Below are positions 49,149-61,202 of a stretch of 64,000 bases of DNA, in pieces. How positions within the stretch are numbered: the first letter of the stretch is position 1; the number at the start of each line of letters is the position of its first letter. Position numbers and translations under genes: made by a program. The stretch spans positions 3,164,501 through 3,228,500 of the forward strand of contig NC_092573.1 in the NCBI RefSeq assembly GCF_037975245.1. Reading direction: 5' to 3'. Below the pieces are notes generated by a model. It did no database searches, had not been told where the DNA came from, and saw nothing but the letters and a program-made list of their open reading frames with translations. The DNA comes from Apostichopus japonicus. Taxonomy: Eukaryota; Echinodermata; Holothuroidea; Aspidochirotida; Stichopodidae.

Positions 49149-51746
49149 ATGCTGATACTGGTACTTTACTCGAAATAACGACTTTAAACCGCTCCATTCT
49201 AATGTCTTACACTGATTAAAACCTGTATTGTTTCAATCCACTCTTTATGCAGAAAGTTGACTTATTCACAGATTAGAAGTAAATAACTTGAATTATTATT
49301 ATTAAGCCTCTCAATCCTATTGATTGCAAACTGACGGTTTAAACACCATAAATTCTCGTCACTTAGTTAATTATACTTGGCTTGACTTCTCTAACACTCC
49401 CTAATAACTCACAATACTAAATATTTAGTGACACTCTGTTTATGTTGGTAAATGGTCCGTAATATTTTTAAACTGTGCGGCTAGAGAGGGTTTCATGAAA
49501 ATGGGACCCAGCAGTAGAGGCCCTAAAAGAAATGGCTGTCTGGACAATAGTGAGTCAGATAAGTATTTATACTGGCTTTGGTGAAGTGTTTAGTTTTATT
49601 TTGCAGGTTATCTATCACGACCATGATTAAACCTCTACTATTCTTTTAATGAATACATCCCAGTTTTCAGTTAGATGTGTTTGAGGTTCAAAAAAAAAAA
49701 AAAAAAATCCAACAAATTCTTAAAGAACTCTAGGAATTTGGTTATAATCCCTAAGAATGTAAAGTGGAAATGAAACAAAAATACAAAAATCATAATAAAT
49801 TATATGCAAATTTTCTGTATTTGGAGTGAAAGATCTGTAACTTACCACCCAGGAGCTGCCTCATTGGTTTCAACCACGTGTAGAGATCTCTTAACTACAA
49901 TACAATTAACATAGCTTTGAAACATGGCATGAAGAAAACACTACACAATATAAAGCTTGCTAAGCTCTTAATAGTTGGGTTTCTCACATCAATCCGGTTA
50001 TTAATCATTACAGAAATGGCAACAGAAAACTATTTCTCTTGGAGGGTAATGTACTTCACAAGCCTACCATGAATCACATGTTCATGTTACTGATATGAGG
50101 ACATCATTGTTAAGAGTGTAGAACTTATCTATTGTACATACTGGCTATGTACAGCTGTTTCTTATTATGTGCATAATGGTAGTTAGTTACAAACAGTCTG
50201 GGAATGCAGACATTGTTTGCACAACTGACAGTTTGATACTCAAAAGTTGAAAGATAAAAATATAAATAAAAAAATGAAAAAAAAGAACCCTTAAGTTATT
50301 CCTCATATTTATTTACATTTATTAAAATACTTCAAGCAGTAAGTTGTTCACAAATAAAACAGAATATATTATCAAGTACTAAGAAGCAATTCTATTTTAT
50401 GGTATTTGTATAGCCACAATTTTTAACTTTTTGTGTACACATGCACACATAACACACAACTTTCAGTGAGCATATGCTTTTTACTTCCCAGAGAGCATAG
50501 TTTCAAAAAGCAAACTGCTCGTCTCTCATAATCCTAATTTAGACTAAAAGCGTAGTGTTATTGATACTAGAAAGATAAAAGGGTTTCTCTCTTACTGTAG
50601 CATTCACTACTTTAACCAATCATGACCAGGTTTGGTCAAACAAAGGCAGAAGTACAGTAGACTATGTAGTTTACATACCAAATTGACAGCTGTAGACACT
50701 ATTTGCACACTACATAGGGTTCTCCAACTTGGTCCATTTTGCTTATGACATCTCGGCAAACAATTAGCAGCCCACCCTCAGACGTGAGTTAATCAATGCC
50801 ATTGATTTCTTTTTTTCTTTTCTTCTTTTTTTGGCAAGTCTGCAGACAAGCCAGACAGGATTAAAGGGATATGTTGGAATACTGAGCAATTTACTACAGA
50901 AGAAAATTTTTAAATGATTGATGTATATAATTAACTAACAGACTTTATATATTAAACAGATATGTACTTTTCAAAATGTCTGATCCATCCTTAGTTTGGG
51001 AATGGTTGCCAAATGAGGTGACAGCAATCAAGCAATAATTCATTATTTCTTTGTCAGTTTATAACATAAATAATACTTACAGACAAGAAGCTTTTAAATT
51101 AACAAGAAGACCAATCTAAGTTGATTCATTGCCATTAATCAATCATCTCAATTTATCCAGACTACACAGAAATCACAGTTTAAACACTACAGGTCAACAT
51201 ATATCTGGAGAGGGTTCAAACTTTATGCAGTGCATTAAGTTCAATGACAGTCCCAAGGACTGAGGTACAACTAATTTGTGAAGTTTCTATCAACAATACA
51301 TGAAAATACTGACAAAAAAGTTAAAACTATTACTTTCAGAATTATTCCACAAAGACATTAGTTTATAGTTGACAGTACTATGTTAACTTGTTGTTATCAT
51401 ACTGTCCAGTCTATACTGTCCATACTGTCCAGACTAAAAGTAACCTACCATACAGCAGTACTCTTAACTGCTTTTGAAGTTACATGTTTCAACTGTATCA
51501 ACTGTATGCGAGCTCAGTAACATTACTATATTCATAAGATATAATGTATGTCAATGGCATTCTACCATATCCATACAATGGGAGTCAATACCATGCATGA
51601 TGTATAGTAACAAAAGCAGGAAAACCTTAACCAGACAGCAAAACTGCAGTGTGGTTTCGATGATGCATAATCTTACATGAATGTGACTGTAGAAATATTT
51701 AAATCTCATGACGTAATGATGACATTTTTCCTTGTACTGATCGTAG

Positions 51747-52200
51747 GTTCATGTAAAGGAATTGTGGGGGCATTTTATTTACTTTTCTGAGAGACTTTGG
51801 GCGCATCAAAATTACTAATGTGAAAGATCCTATCATGACTTGCTTGACCGAAGTTCCAGGTTTGGTATGGTCCCAAAAAGTCATTGAAAAGTTTGGTTGT
51901 CCAGCAATATTTTCTTGGGTTTGTTTGCTTATGTCATTCAGTTACTCGGTTATTCGTTCATTACTCAACAGTGGCAGGTTCTCTCTATTGAGACGTTACA
52001 TGGTATTTGCTATGGACGACTTTGGGCTAATTGTCCAGAATATGCAAACCGGATTGCAATCCCAGATTGCGGGATCTTAGGGGGTCTACTCTATCAAAGA
52101 AATGGAGCTCAGGAAATGTTTCAGGCTTCAGCTATGGTTGCTGCCACCTGACGGAATGGCGGCCACTCTACAGTCCATCATGCATGCTACCAAGGCAGGA
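51747..52200 (+). pseudogene. MFSD6-like major facilitator pseudogene, main fragment
   Basis: Recognisable pieces of an MFSD6-like multi-pass transporter follow an acceptor-like TTTTTCCTTG...CGTAG (ends 51746). Pieces in order: a GIVGAFYLLF/LRDFG segment, MTCLTEVPGLVWSQKVIEKF (frame of 51820), then after a frameshift near 51897 SNIFLGLFAYVIQLLGYSFI and TLHGICYGRLWANCPEYANR, then GILGGLLYQRNGAQEMF, ending at a TGA at 52149-52151. The piece GMAATLQSIMHATKAG, which in the family precedes the GGLLYQR helix, follows it here from 52156. With at least two frameshifts, in-frame stops in the alternate frame and scrambled order, it cannot make a transporter. The flanking acceptor argues for a duplicated genomic copy rather than a processed one. 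The family call is from motif memory. Confidence 0.75.
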
Positions 52201-52598
52201 ATTGCTAAGTTATGTGTTAATACTGCACGGTGTGCGGTTAGGAATAAGTACGGTATGCATTACTCATGCACGATATGAAGGGTTGAGTTGGAATGAATCT
52301 ACCGGTGCACTCTATACCATAGTATTGACTTGTTACGGCATTCGTCACAAAACAACTTCTAAAGTAATTTATCTCAAAGATTCTTTCACATTGTTTTCCC
52401 GGAAATATCTACAATGTCGTTTTTCTACCGATTTCTTTTGGCGATCCTCCAAATTGATTTGCAACCCCCAACTCTTAGTATATTTAGTAATTTAATTTAC
52501 TTTACGTTAAGCTTTTCTTTTGTTTTTGTGAAATAAACATACCGAATTAATTGATCTATTTCATATTTAATTTTCTTCTTACTATTTACTCCATGTAG

Positions 52599-52784
52599 GT
52601 GAAATGCTAGGCGTCATCTTAGGAGGTCTACTCTATCAAAGAAATGTTTCAGGCTTCAGCAATGGTTGCTGACATCACTCTTGTTGCATATTCAGTACAT
52701 TTATTTGTATTTTATGTTTATACAAATGACACTCATGGACCTCAAACTGTGAAGCGAGACTGGAAGATTGTAAATCAAAGTTAA
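52599..52784 (+). pseudogene. MFSD6-like terminal exon copy, broken
   Basis: After a good pyrimidine tract and TGTAG (52598), the sequence reads GVILGGLLYQRN, then jumps frame into MFQASAMVADITLVAYSVHL and continues to VKRDWKIVNQS and TAA at 52782-52784. Compared with the fragment at 52082-52130, a 14-bp segment between two GAAATG copies is missing, which explains the frameshift. It looks like the last exon of the same family: hydrophobic helix, then a short polar tail. Confidence 0.7.
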
Positions 52785-53749
52785 CTTCCTTTATACGGAA
52801 GATCATCCTTGTAAAATGTTTCGACGGGAACCCATGAATAGATGGACAGACATAAAGCTCTTATAAATTGTACCCGCATAGAACCCTCTTGTGGATGAAG
52901 AAACTCTTAACCTTCATAAAGAACTTAAGAGCAGCGAGAAAGTTTTAAAGCAATAGTAAAGAACTAGAGGAACTATCGCATTTATACATGTACATATATA
53001 TATCAGCATTTTGACCTTTTTTTTCTACAAGGAATTAAGTAAAGGAATATAAGCCATGGCAAGTTTGTCATGTAACTGGTGGTGAACATGTGGTGAAGTG
53101 GTAATAAAGTGGCCCTAATTGCTGAGATACATTCTCGTCTGTCAGATGGGAACACTATAAGATGTGGTTCAGGGAGCAGGTCCTGGAATGAGTGCCACAG
53201 TACATCATCTGAACAGTCATAAAAAGGGAAGGTTTTGTATAAGACGCTGTTTACCCACGATCACCAAATGTATCAGGTTTCAACCGCACGTTTCCCACGT
53301 AAAACCCACATAGGGTCTGCGTGGTTGTGATGGCTGGGTAGGCCAATCCTCCTATTTCTAGCCTAATGTTAGCATAAATTAGGTCATAGGTTGCGCTTAT
53401 GTAAGTTAGGCCTAGGCCTATTTTATTGCAACTTTTAAGTATAATTATTGAAAAATACTGAAGACTGCATCGAAAATTCACCTGGATGTAGGTGTGGTTC
53501 ATTGACCGAGGTGTTTTAATTGTGACCTCGATCGAGAGATATCCTGCACCGATAGAACTTACTGTTTTTATTGTATAGGACTATCAACTAAATAATTGAA
53601 TGGTTGCGACAACTAAAAATATTGTGTCTAGTGATGATATTCACCTAGAATGAACCAACAGTCCTTCCTCAACGGCAAATGTCCGAAAGAAATATGAGAA
53701 CAAACTAGTCTATGGCACCCATTTGACGTTCCCTGCACATTTCAAATAA

Positions 53750-54300
53750 GTATTTAACCCACGTGGGAACGATATAAAATCCATATTCTACCTTCTGTTG
53801 AACACAATATGGCATCCCTTGGTTAACCCACACTAATTTGACCATGTATTTCAAAACCCACAAGGGACTCAGTCATTTCACAGTATCACCACACATTTGA
53901 AACCTCGGGACCCACAAGGATACAAACACTAATTTACCCATTTGTTGCTCTTTTTTTGCTATTACATGATATGTACTTACATTAATTGCTCAGGCTCAGC
54001 CCATACTGTGCCTACTGTGGAAAACTAACAGGTATCTCTTGGTTAACCCACACTAATTCACCCATGTAAACTCTCAAATGGGACCAGATCAGTTATCCCA
54101 GAATTAACCCATATTAATTTAGCCGCTTGTAGCCCACTTACAACCCACACTGGACATAAGTGAGAATGCCAAAGTTAGCCCACGTATTTTAGCCCACACA
54201 TATGCAATATGTGTGTCACCACAGATCCTAAATAGGTCTTTCCATGGTTAACCCACGCCCGAGTTAGCCCCATGTTCTCCACTTATAACACACACGGGTC
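53750..54300 (+). repeat. Irregular repeat tract, AACCCACACTAATTTnACCCATG
   Basis: Variants of TTAACCCACACTAATTT and (A/G)CCCACA recur every 30-90 bp (for example about 53826, 54033, 54105, 54160, 54250), interleaved with CACAAGGGA and TTAGCCCAC words. Spacing is not constant, so it is either an old decayed tandem array or many short insertions. Confidence 0.65.
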
Positions 54301-55661
54301 CCCAAGAGTTTGCTTCTGGTTTGCCTCTAAAACATCTAACTAGACGAAAGTTTATTTTCGTAAACGGTGCCTGGTCATTTCCCCAACATTACTACATCCA
54401 AACCTGAAGTTTATGTTTGGCACTGAATCTTGACAATTGCAAAATACGACGGAAAACTTCAACAACAGAAGCAAATATATATAATACCGATTATTCATCT
54501 ACAAACAGTACAACGTTTCATTTTACACATGTGTGCACAGACATGTATGCAGTGACGTACAGTAAGTCAACGACACACTTTAGTCAATTAGATAAGGTTG
54601 AAACCCCATCTCATTTGAAATGGTCTTCCAAACCATCAAAGAAATCCCAAAATAAGCTAAAACTGTAAATTTGATAGCTTCCCGGTACAGAGTGTAGGTT
54701 TACAGTACAAGCCATTCAGCTTCTCTCGCTTGCACATGTGGCTGATCATAAAAGCTTCATAATATAACTTTCATCCATGCCGCTCCAAGTTCAAAATGGT
54801 CATGAAAGTCAACCAGCTTCTTTAATTCACTGCAGATACCTTCATTTAGGAAAACAAGATCAGGGAGGAACACTTAATTGCTATTACTGTTACATGAGTT
54901 CATGATTGTTCTCATTATGCCCCCTAACAACGTGTACATTCTTATATATAATGTACATTGACAGACACTTTAGTTGCTCTGAAATTGAAGTAAGAAATAA
55001 ACTAGAGCAAAATCAAGGTTAAATTGAATACATTTGACTTCCAGAAGACATTTGCTCTCTGAGCATTGCAGAGTTACCATATTACCTAATACACAGCTAC
55101 TTTGATTTCAAAGATACTTTGAAGGAAATAGTTTCAGAAAGGAGTTCCTTACATAACACTTTATACACATGTATTTCTTTTTATGAACCGGAACACAACA
55201 TTGCAGTACGCTTAGCATTAATTGATGCTCTTAGTGTACAGGCTTTTCTCAATAATCTCAAAGTACAATTAGGTGAAGGCGTAAGCCAGCAAGTTTGGTG
55301 ATGGATTGTACTCTGCTGTCCGCTATATGTAAGTCTATTGCTAAGTAAGTTGCTAAGTATTGTCAACTATGTTTTTTTTTGTAATTTCTGAAATCATGGT
55401 AGGCCTAGCCGAATCTTATGTTAGTGCATACTGAAAGATACTTGAATGGGCTTTTCTTGTCCAGCTAAGAACAGACCATTAATCCTTTACGCTACTAAGT
55501 TCAGTTCACATAGGCTTAACAGTTAATCCTACCTTTGCCTGGTTAGTCTGAGCATCTATGCTAAACTGTGACCCCAGTGTATGAGGACCAGTAGTAACTT
55601 CAACTTGTAATATTGGTACAGTGGTAGCGGTAATGTATAGACAGGCTAAAAAAATCGAAGT

Positions 55662-55718
55662 GATTATTCGCAGGGCAGCCCGGCGAATAACGTACACAGA
55701 CACCTTATTCGCAGGGCT
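55662..55718 (-). repeat. Single outlying unit of the 42-bp palindrome repeat, opposite orientation
   Basis: On the minus strand this reads CCCTGCGAATAAGGTGTCTG ..., the same order as the array at 56823-57043. The palindrome arms (TTATTCGC...GCGAATAA) carry one internal mismatch. Confidence 0.85.
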
Positions 55719-56822
55719 GTGACGATTTTGGAAATAGGTATATTATTGGCTTTCGATGACATCATTTTTGATGTGACGTCATTCATTTGGGTCTCGGCGC
55801 GCAAACCCGAAGTTCTTTCATGTCTTTCAGTTTCAGACTTACAAAATCAGATTCTACATGTATGTTAACAGATGCTACATTTTAAATGTCATGAATTACT
55901 AGAAAAATATGGTTTTGAAACGACTGACACAAGAAGAACTTAATTGCATTGCACATTAAATTTACGATTCAGCCCTAGGGGCCTAGGCCCCAGGCCTAAG
56001 AGTGTACGTAAGTTCTAACTTAGGCAGGCTATTTATAGCCTAAAATACATGTCATAAGTGTTACTTTTAGGCTAGGCTAAATGGACTGACCAACGGTTAG
56101 CCACTGCCTAGTCTTGCTAACGTTAGGTGTAGGCAGTGATTAAGGATATGAAAGAATAGAACAGTTGACCCCAAATCATGAGACTGAATCTTTTGCAAGT
56201 TCCCAGATTTATGAGATGCAAAAAGGGCTTCTGAAAAGTCAATTTTGGGGTCCTCAATTATGAAAATCTTTATGGCCCCATAACGTCAAATATAGGTAGC
56301 TACTGAATCCTTATTTGAGGGGATTGAAAGGCCGGTTTTGCTATTGATACCAGTCAGTTTAGGGGCCTTGAAAAAGCCAACCTTTTGGGCCCAAATAGTC
56401 TTAGCTACTTCATAAGCTAATTTTTGGAACCCCAGCAGTTCAATTTTAAAAGCTTATTTTAAGGGAGCTTATCTTGGGATTCCCCAAAAGCCGACATTGC
56501 CCGAAAGCCAATATGGTCAAGGGTGTGACACCCCCCCCCTCCCAAACCTTTACATGCAAATGAACAGTCACTCTGCAAAAACAAAGGTGAAAATGAGGGA
56601 TGACATTTTTTTTCTGTTGGCAGTAATAATGCTAGACTGGTTCAATCTTAAGGCCCTAGGCTCCCAAAACCAATCCTAACAGCATTAAGATAGGAATCCC
56701 AAAGGCTAATAAATTCCCCAAACTATAGGAGCTCCCGATTAAGACTCTCAAAAAGCCAGCTGGTGCTCAAAAGCAAACTCGAATAGCCCCAAAGTTACTG
56801 AGCCCATTAACCCAGTCTAAGG

Positions 56823-57043
56823 CTGCCCTGTGAATAAGGTGTATGTTTCTGGCTATTTGCAGGGCAGCCCTGCAAATAAGGTGTCTGTGTCCAGCTGTTC
56901 ACAGGGCTGCCCTGTGAATAAGATACTTGTGTCCGGCTATTCGCAGGGCTGCCCTGCGAATAAGATGTTTGTGTCCGACTCTTCGCAGGGCTGCCCTGCG
57001 AATAAGCTGTATGTGTCTGGCTATTCGCAGGGCTGCGAATAAG
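56823..57043 (+). repeat. 42-bp tandem array of palindromes with co-varying arms
   Basis: Palindrome centres at 56866, 56908, 56950 and 56992 (exact 42-bp period) plus a shortened fifth at about 57031. The arms stay complementary although their sequence differs: TTTGCAGGGC/GCCCTGCAAA, TTCACAGGGC/GCCCTGTGAA, TTCGCAGGGC/GCCCTGCGAA (twice). The fifth lost GCCC but TATTCGCA/TGCGAATA still pair. The spacer is roughly TAAGGTGTnTGTGTCCGGCT. Because 42 is a multiple of 3, both strands stay open (14-residue repeats), but no signal supports translation. Confidence 0.95.
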
Positions 57044-60016
57044 CCCCACCAAAAAATATAGGCTATTGCACAACATTAGAAAATTAGAGTGATCCAGCTA
57101 AGTACTTTAACTTTTGACTTGCCTCTACCGCTACCTAAATATATGGTATGGTTTGTGGATGGTTTGTAAATTGCACCACAAGCCACTGCATCAATGATCG
57201 AGTGAAAATGTGTAGGCCTAGCCTATCTTCGTAATTTCGAAACGTGACACAAGGCCTAGCCTACTAGTACTATGTTATTGTTAGGCTACCTCCAATAATT
57301 TGGACTTACCAATGGTGCTATATCTTTGCATTTGTTGACACACTGATGTCTAGGTCAAGTATGTACTTGAGGCCAGTTGACGAAGTCAGAATTCACGGTA
57401 TATCGAATCGCCCGTCTTGCCTTACCTTCTTAAGTCGGTCGTTGCTCCGGAACATAGGCCTATCATAAACGGCAAAACTAACTGTCTGAACTAATGAAAC
57501 GGTTACCAACAGAGTGAGGAAATAAATGAGCAGACGACAAAACTTGTTGTTAAGGTTTTTAAGTTGGGCAAGGTTGATATGGGAAAATAGAAAACAAACA
57601 TTATAGAATTTGACTACTTACTCTTTTATAGTCTTTTCAGCTGCCCCACTGTGTTGCTATACTCTTGCCGTCGAAAACCAGCTATCCTGATGCAACAGGT
57701 ACACAGGATTTCCTTCTAATTTGAGATGTGTGCTGTTCATGTTGGAGGCTCAGTCTAGGTGTAGGGCGGGCGGTAGCCTTATTCTTCTTCCTTTCCATCT
57801 GTATTCGTTTACAATGGATTAAGGCTATGGGGCAAGGGTTTCCAGTCTTAGACAACGTAAAGGTACACAGAATGATAACCTACTAGAAATTTATCCCAAT
57901 ATTTTATTAGTTATTTAGTATCTCCGTTTCAAAATGAATGAATGTCGTTTGTTAATAATATTTTTTGTTTATCTTGCATATGAAAATGTTTAATGTTCAC
58001 GAGATCGATGCCTGCTCTTATATACACACTATACATTATGACGTCACAGTCACGACAGTGCCTTTTTTTTTTAAACATAGGCCTACTATTCCACTGTGTG
58101 CAACCAGTTGAGCAAATTCACTTCCTCAGTCTGGTCCAGCAAAGTAAAGATATTTATTATACTAAAATTAATCAACTGATTTATTTCAATGTCAGCATTT
58201 CTCGTTGTTTGAAATTATTAACCAATTTTTGCTGAATGTGGAAAATCTGGAAATCTTCAGTCTCACGTTATCATATTATCATGTTAGTCCCAAATTATTT
58301 ATCCATTGATACCAACACATAACAACACATATTGGGCTATCAAATCGCCATATGCATATAGGAGAAAAGAAGGTTGGCAAAACACATGTGTTTTCATGAA
58401 GTTACGTCAATTCAGATATTCTTGAATCGCAATTGAGATATAGTGATATTTATAATTAAGATCACTGAAATGTATGAACTTTCTCCCTAAGGAACTTGTT
58501 AACAATTTGCCTAGTTAAGACTGTAAGTTGGGACAACAACCTCCTTATCTTTATATTAATTTTGGTTATGTCTTGGCAGTCCCTTGGCTCCATGGGCTCC
58601 CAAATACGTGAGCAGTGACGTAGTGAACTATCAAAAGAGTGCACATAGGGGGAGAGGGAGGGGTACCGGGATTTAGAGTTTCCCAAAAAAAGAATGTTAG
58701 CCTTTTGTAGGCGCTACGGTGGCCCATTATCTCATAATTTATATTTTCCCAAAAATTTCGACCCGCTGTATAATCACAAAGTTGTAATTTATATTGGGTG
58801 GGGGTGGGGACGGTGTGGGGGCATGCAACATGTTATATCTAAATTTCATTTTTTTTTTAAATCTAAAGTTCATTCTGCATTTATTTTTTCATAGCCTTTT
58901 CTCTAACTTTGTCGATATTATACAAGTCCAAGCTAATAGTTTTATCTCAAAATGTTACCTTTTGGGGGACCTTCACAGCCTCCTAAACGAGTACAAGAAC
59001 GAACAGGAGCAGACGGTGTGAACAGGGTTTTTTTTTCTTGACATTTTTGTCATGTCTGAATAATTTGCTCAGGCTGGCGGAATCGTGAGTGATTACGGCA
59101 TTATTATTGAACGGGTTGCAAGTACGTCAATGTGCATTCCTTCCTGCGGGTATACGCATGCGTAAACTGGTTTTATGCAAAGGTTTATATACTACCAACC
59201 TCTGAGCTAATCAAGTTCTCTTCGTTTTTCTCCTCCTTTCATTTTTAGTGTTTGGGTGTTAAATGAAATTAAACTATTTCCAGACTTCCTGGAATTCTAG
59301 CCTACTGAATTTACGGTTTCATTGGCTGGCGAGACTAGAACATTATATTTAAGTCAATCGTCAGCATTGTTAATTAATCTGACGACACCAAAAATCATCG
59401 AGTAAAAGAGTGTATTCCATTCAACCTTGAAACACGATGTCCTTCATATCCAATACTTAAGTATTTATGACATCGGATACTGGTAACATGAATGTGGATT
59501 AACTTCCCTACTAATCATTTATATGCAAGTGTAGGAAGTTTCTTCGAATTTTGTACATGGCAGCAACATTTTACTCTTTACAATTAAAACTAAGCATATG
59601 TTTCTATCGTTAAAACCTTAATTGCTGTAACAATAAGGTCGTGTACTTTATCGTCTGACAAAAAAGGTCGATCCATGTGTTGTTTTGTTACCAAGCCATT
59701 ATACAACAACAAAAAAACCTACCTCGAAATAGTAATAACGGGTGTTCCTTGGCAACTGACAAAAAGAAGACGACAGCAGTAATTGTTTATAATTGGCAAA
59801 TGTTGGAAAATTAGTTAAACATTCACCAGATCGGTTAAAAAAAAACCTTACTTAGGGACAAACGGTAATGGAAAATGAATTGAACGCATTCGTTGCGTAG
59901 CCTAACCGCCTGTGTCTTAGACTATGTAGTCCAGTCACTTTAATTGTTTAACCGCAACTGCTTAAACGTTCCTTCCTGGAAACTAAAAGGCATTCAAGTC
60001 TCGCACCAAACAGCGT

Positions 60017-60027
60017 GCCGCCATCTT
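60017..60027 (-). promoter_or_regulatory. YY1-type motif AAGATGGCGGC (minus strand)
   Basis: Exact AAnATGGCGGC match on the minus strand, inside a CpG-richer stretch. This orientation fits a minus-strand transcription start close by (about 60030-60080). It is a candidate for the first non-coding exon of the MARCHF2/3-like gene, which would then span over 53 kb. The motif's own ATG opens only 13 codons. No donor of good quality was found next to it. Confidence 0.3.
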
Positions 60028-60404
60028 AAAAATTTGACTTTCCGTTGCTTGCAAGTTAAATATTTCTCTTGTCTAACACTTCTGTTACACCTCATTCGAA
60101 ACTAGGTCAGATTACCGGCATTAGACGTTTCTTTTGCGCGATTCTTCACACCCTTTAAAGCAATAGAAATACAGCCTGAACTGATAACAGTGCATATAGC
60201 TTTTGAATTTCTATTCGTTTTTTTTTAATTAACAATCTACAACATACCAAAAGTAATGCATTAGACATGCATGTTGTGTCTATATTGTCATCCTTCATTT
60301 AGAGTATTGAACTGAACATGCCTGCCATAATGGGCTATATTTCGCCTAAGGTAGCATATGCCCATTAAAAGCCCCATTGAATTACACAAAGGTATAATGT
60401 GGTC

Positions 60405-60768
60405 CAGTGGCGTAGGAAGGTACATTTGAGTGGGGGGGCTGAAGACTGATGGCCGGCCTGGGGGAGGGGTCTAAGGGGAGGGGGTGTCCCCCTCCCCTTT
60501 GGATTTTTTTGCATTTCCAGGTGGCCTCAGATGCAATTTGGTGCAATATAGCACTCTTCAACACACACTCCATTTTGTAAACTTAATTTTGTATTTTCAC
60601 CTGGCCTTAGATGCAATTCGGTGCTCCAAATGAGATTTTTTTCTCATTTGGAAATGAAAAAGGGGTTTTCTGACTTGCCAACCGGGGGGGCGGAATGATA
60701 CTTCCGCCCCTCCACATTTTTCACTGGGGGGGCTGGCGCCCCCAGCCCCCCCGGTTCCTACGCCCTTG
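60405..60768. mobile_element. Non-autonomous hAT-type MITE, 364 bp, with 8-bp target duplication
   Basis: The ends are CAGTGGCGTAGGAA (60405-60418) and, in reverse complement, CAAGGGCGTAGGAA (60755-60768). They are flanked by a perfect 8-bp direct repeat, ATGTGGTC (60397-60404 and 60769-60776). Eight-base target duplications and CAnnGG ends are hallmarks of hAT transposons. The interior has no transposase. It holds GC hairpins near the right end (GGGGCGGAA...TTCCGCCCC; GGGGGCTGGCGCCCCCAGCC) and a direct repeat around GATGCAATTYGGTGC (about 60530 and 60609). The perfect target site suggests a fairly recent insertion. Confidence 0.93.
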
Positions 60769-61202
60769 ATGTGGTCTCTACGCCTAGATAGAAGTTCTCA
60801 CTAGCGAAACACTACCCATCACTGGATAGCTGACAAGTTGACCTTTCATTGCACCTTCAGTTTCCCGTATCATGACCGTGAAGATTTTTTGCTATCAGAG
60901 CTTGAAGTTTTAGTCACTTGTAAACAAACCACTTCACTCAGTAGTAAACAATTTTCTTACGCTGCTCCTGAGAGGCCTGAAGGGGTCTAAAATTGCCTCA
61001 ATTGACCACATGTTTGCACCAAATGTCTTTCCATTTATGTCTTCAACATGCAAGCCACAATAAACCAGATCCTGATTGAAAACATATCAACAAAAATGTT
61101 CTCCTACTGCATTTTGGTACTTTTCATGAAGGAGAACATCCGGGCGGATTGATATAGACTATAATAGGAGTATGCCACCTCAACACATACCAGCAAATAG
61201 GG

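Larger units (their letters stand above)
23285..51746. other. Long stretch upstream of the MARCHF coding exons: intronic or intergenic, no coding gene supported
   Basis: About 28 kb with only simple and tandem repeats, hairpins and short chance ORFs. It could be the 5' intron of the MARCHF-like gene if its promoter lies farther right. Sub-features worth noting are listed separately: minisatellites at 24090, 24895 and 32180, a palindrome at 28539, hairpins at 32830, 40131, 40901 and 41142, and a YY1-type motif at 44141. I see nothing else in 26013-28500, 29740-32170, 32700-36670, 36740-40130, 41360-44140 and 44160-51740 beyond poly-A/T, oligo-G and (TA)n tracts and AT-rich unique sequence. Confidence 0.6.
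52785..60404. other. No functional gene recognised; repeats and GC-richer tracts
   Basis: 52785-53250 is AT-rich and featureless to me. 53750-54300 holds an irregular AACCCACA repeat. 54300-55660 is featureless. 55960-57320 is rich in AGGCCTA/TAGCCTA words and contains the 42-bp palindrome array. 57320-58050 and 59640-60130 are relatively CpG-rich and could include promoters. Oligo-G tracts occur at about 58795-58825. Small ORFs here lack domains. Confidence 0.55.

Noticed and set aside
52031-52495. 154-codon plus-strand ORF downstream of the MFSD6-like relic
   Set aside because: It is the wrong frame of the relic followed by unrecognised sequence; no domain.
56807-57076. Open frames with 14-residue repeats on both strands (QGCPANK / QGSPANS types)
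   Set aside because: The 42-bp array is a multiple of three, so frames stay open by arithmetic. No start context, signal peptide or splice evidence.
58608-58800. Second hAT MITE starting CAGTGACGTAG
   Set aside because: One end is similar to the hAT end at 60405, but no matching right end or 8-bp duplication was found.
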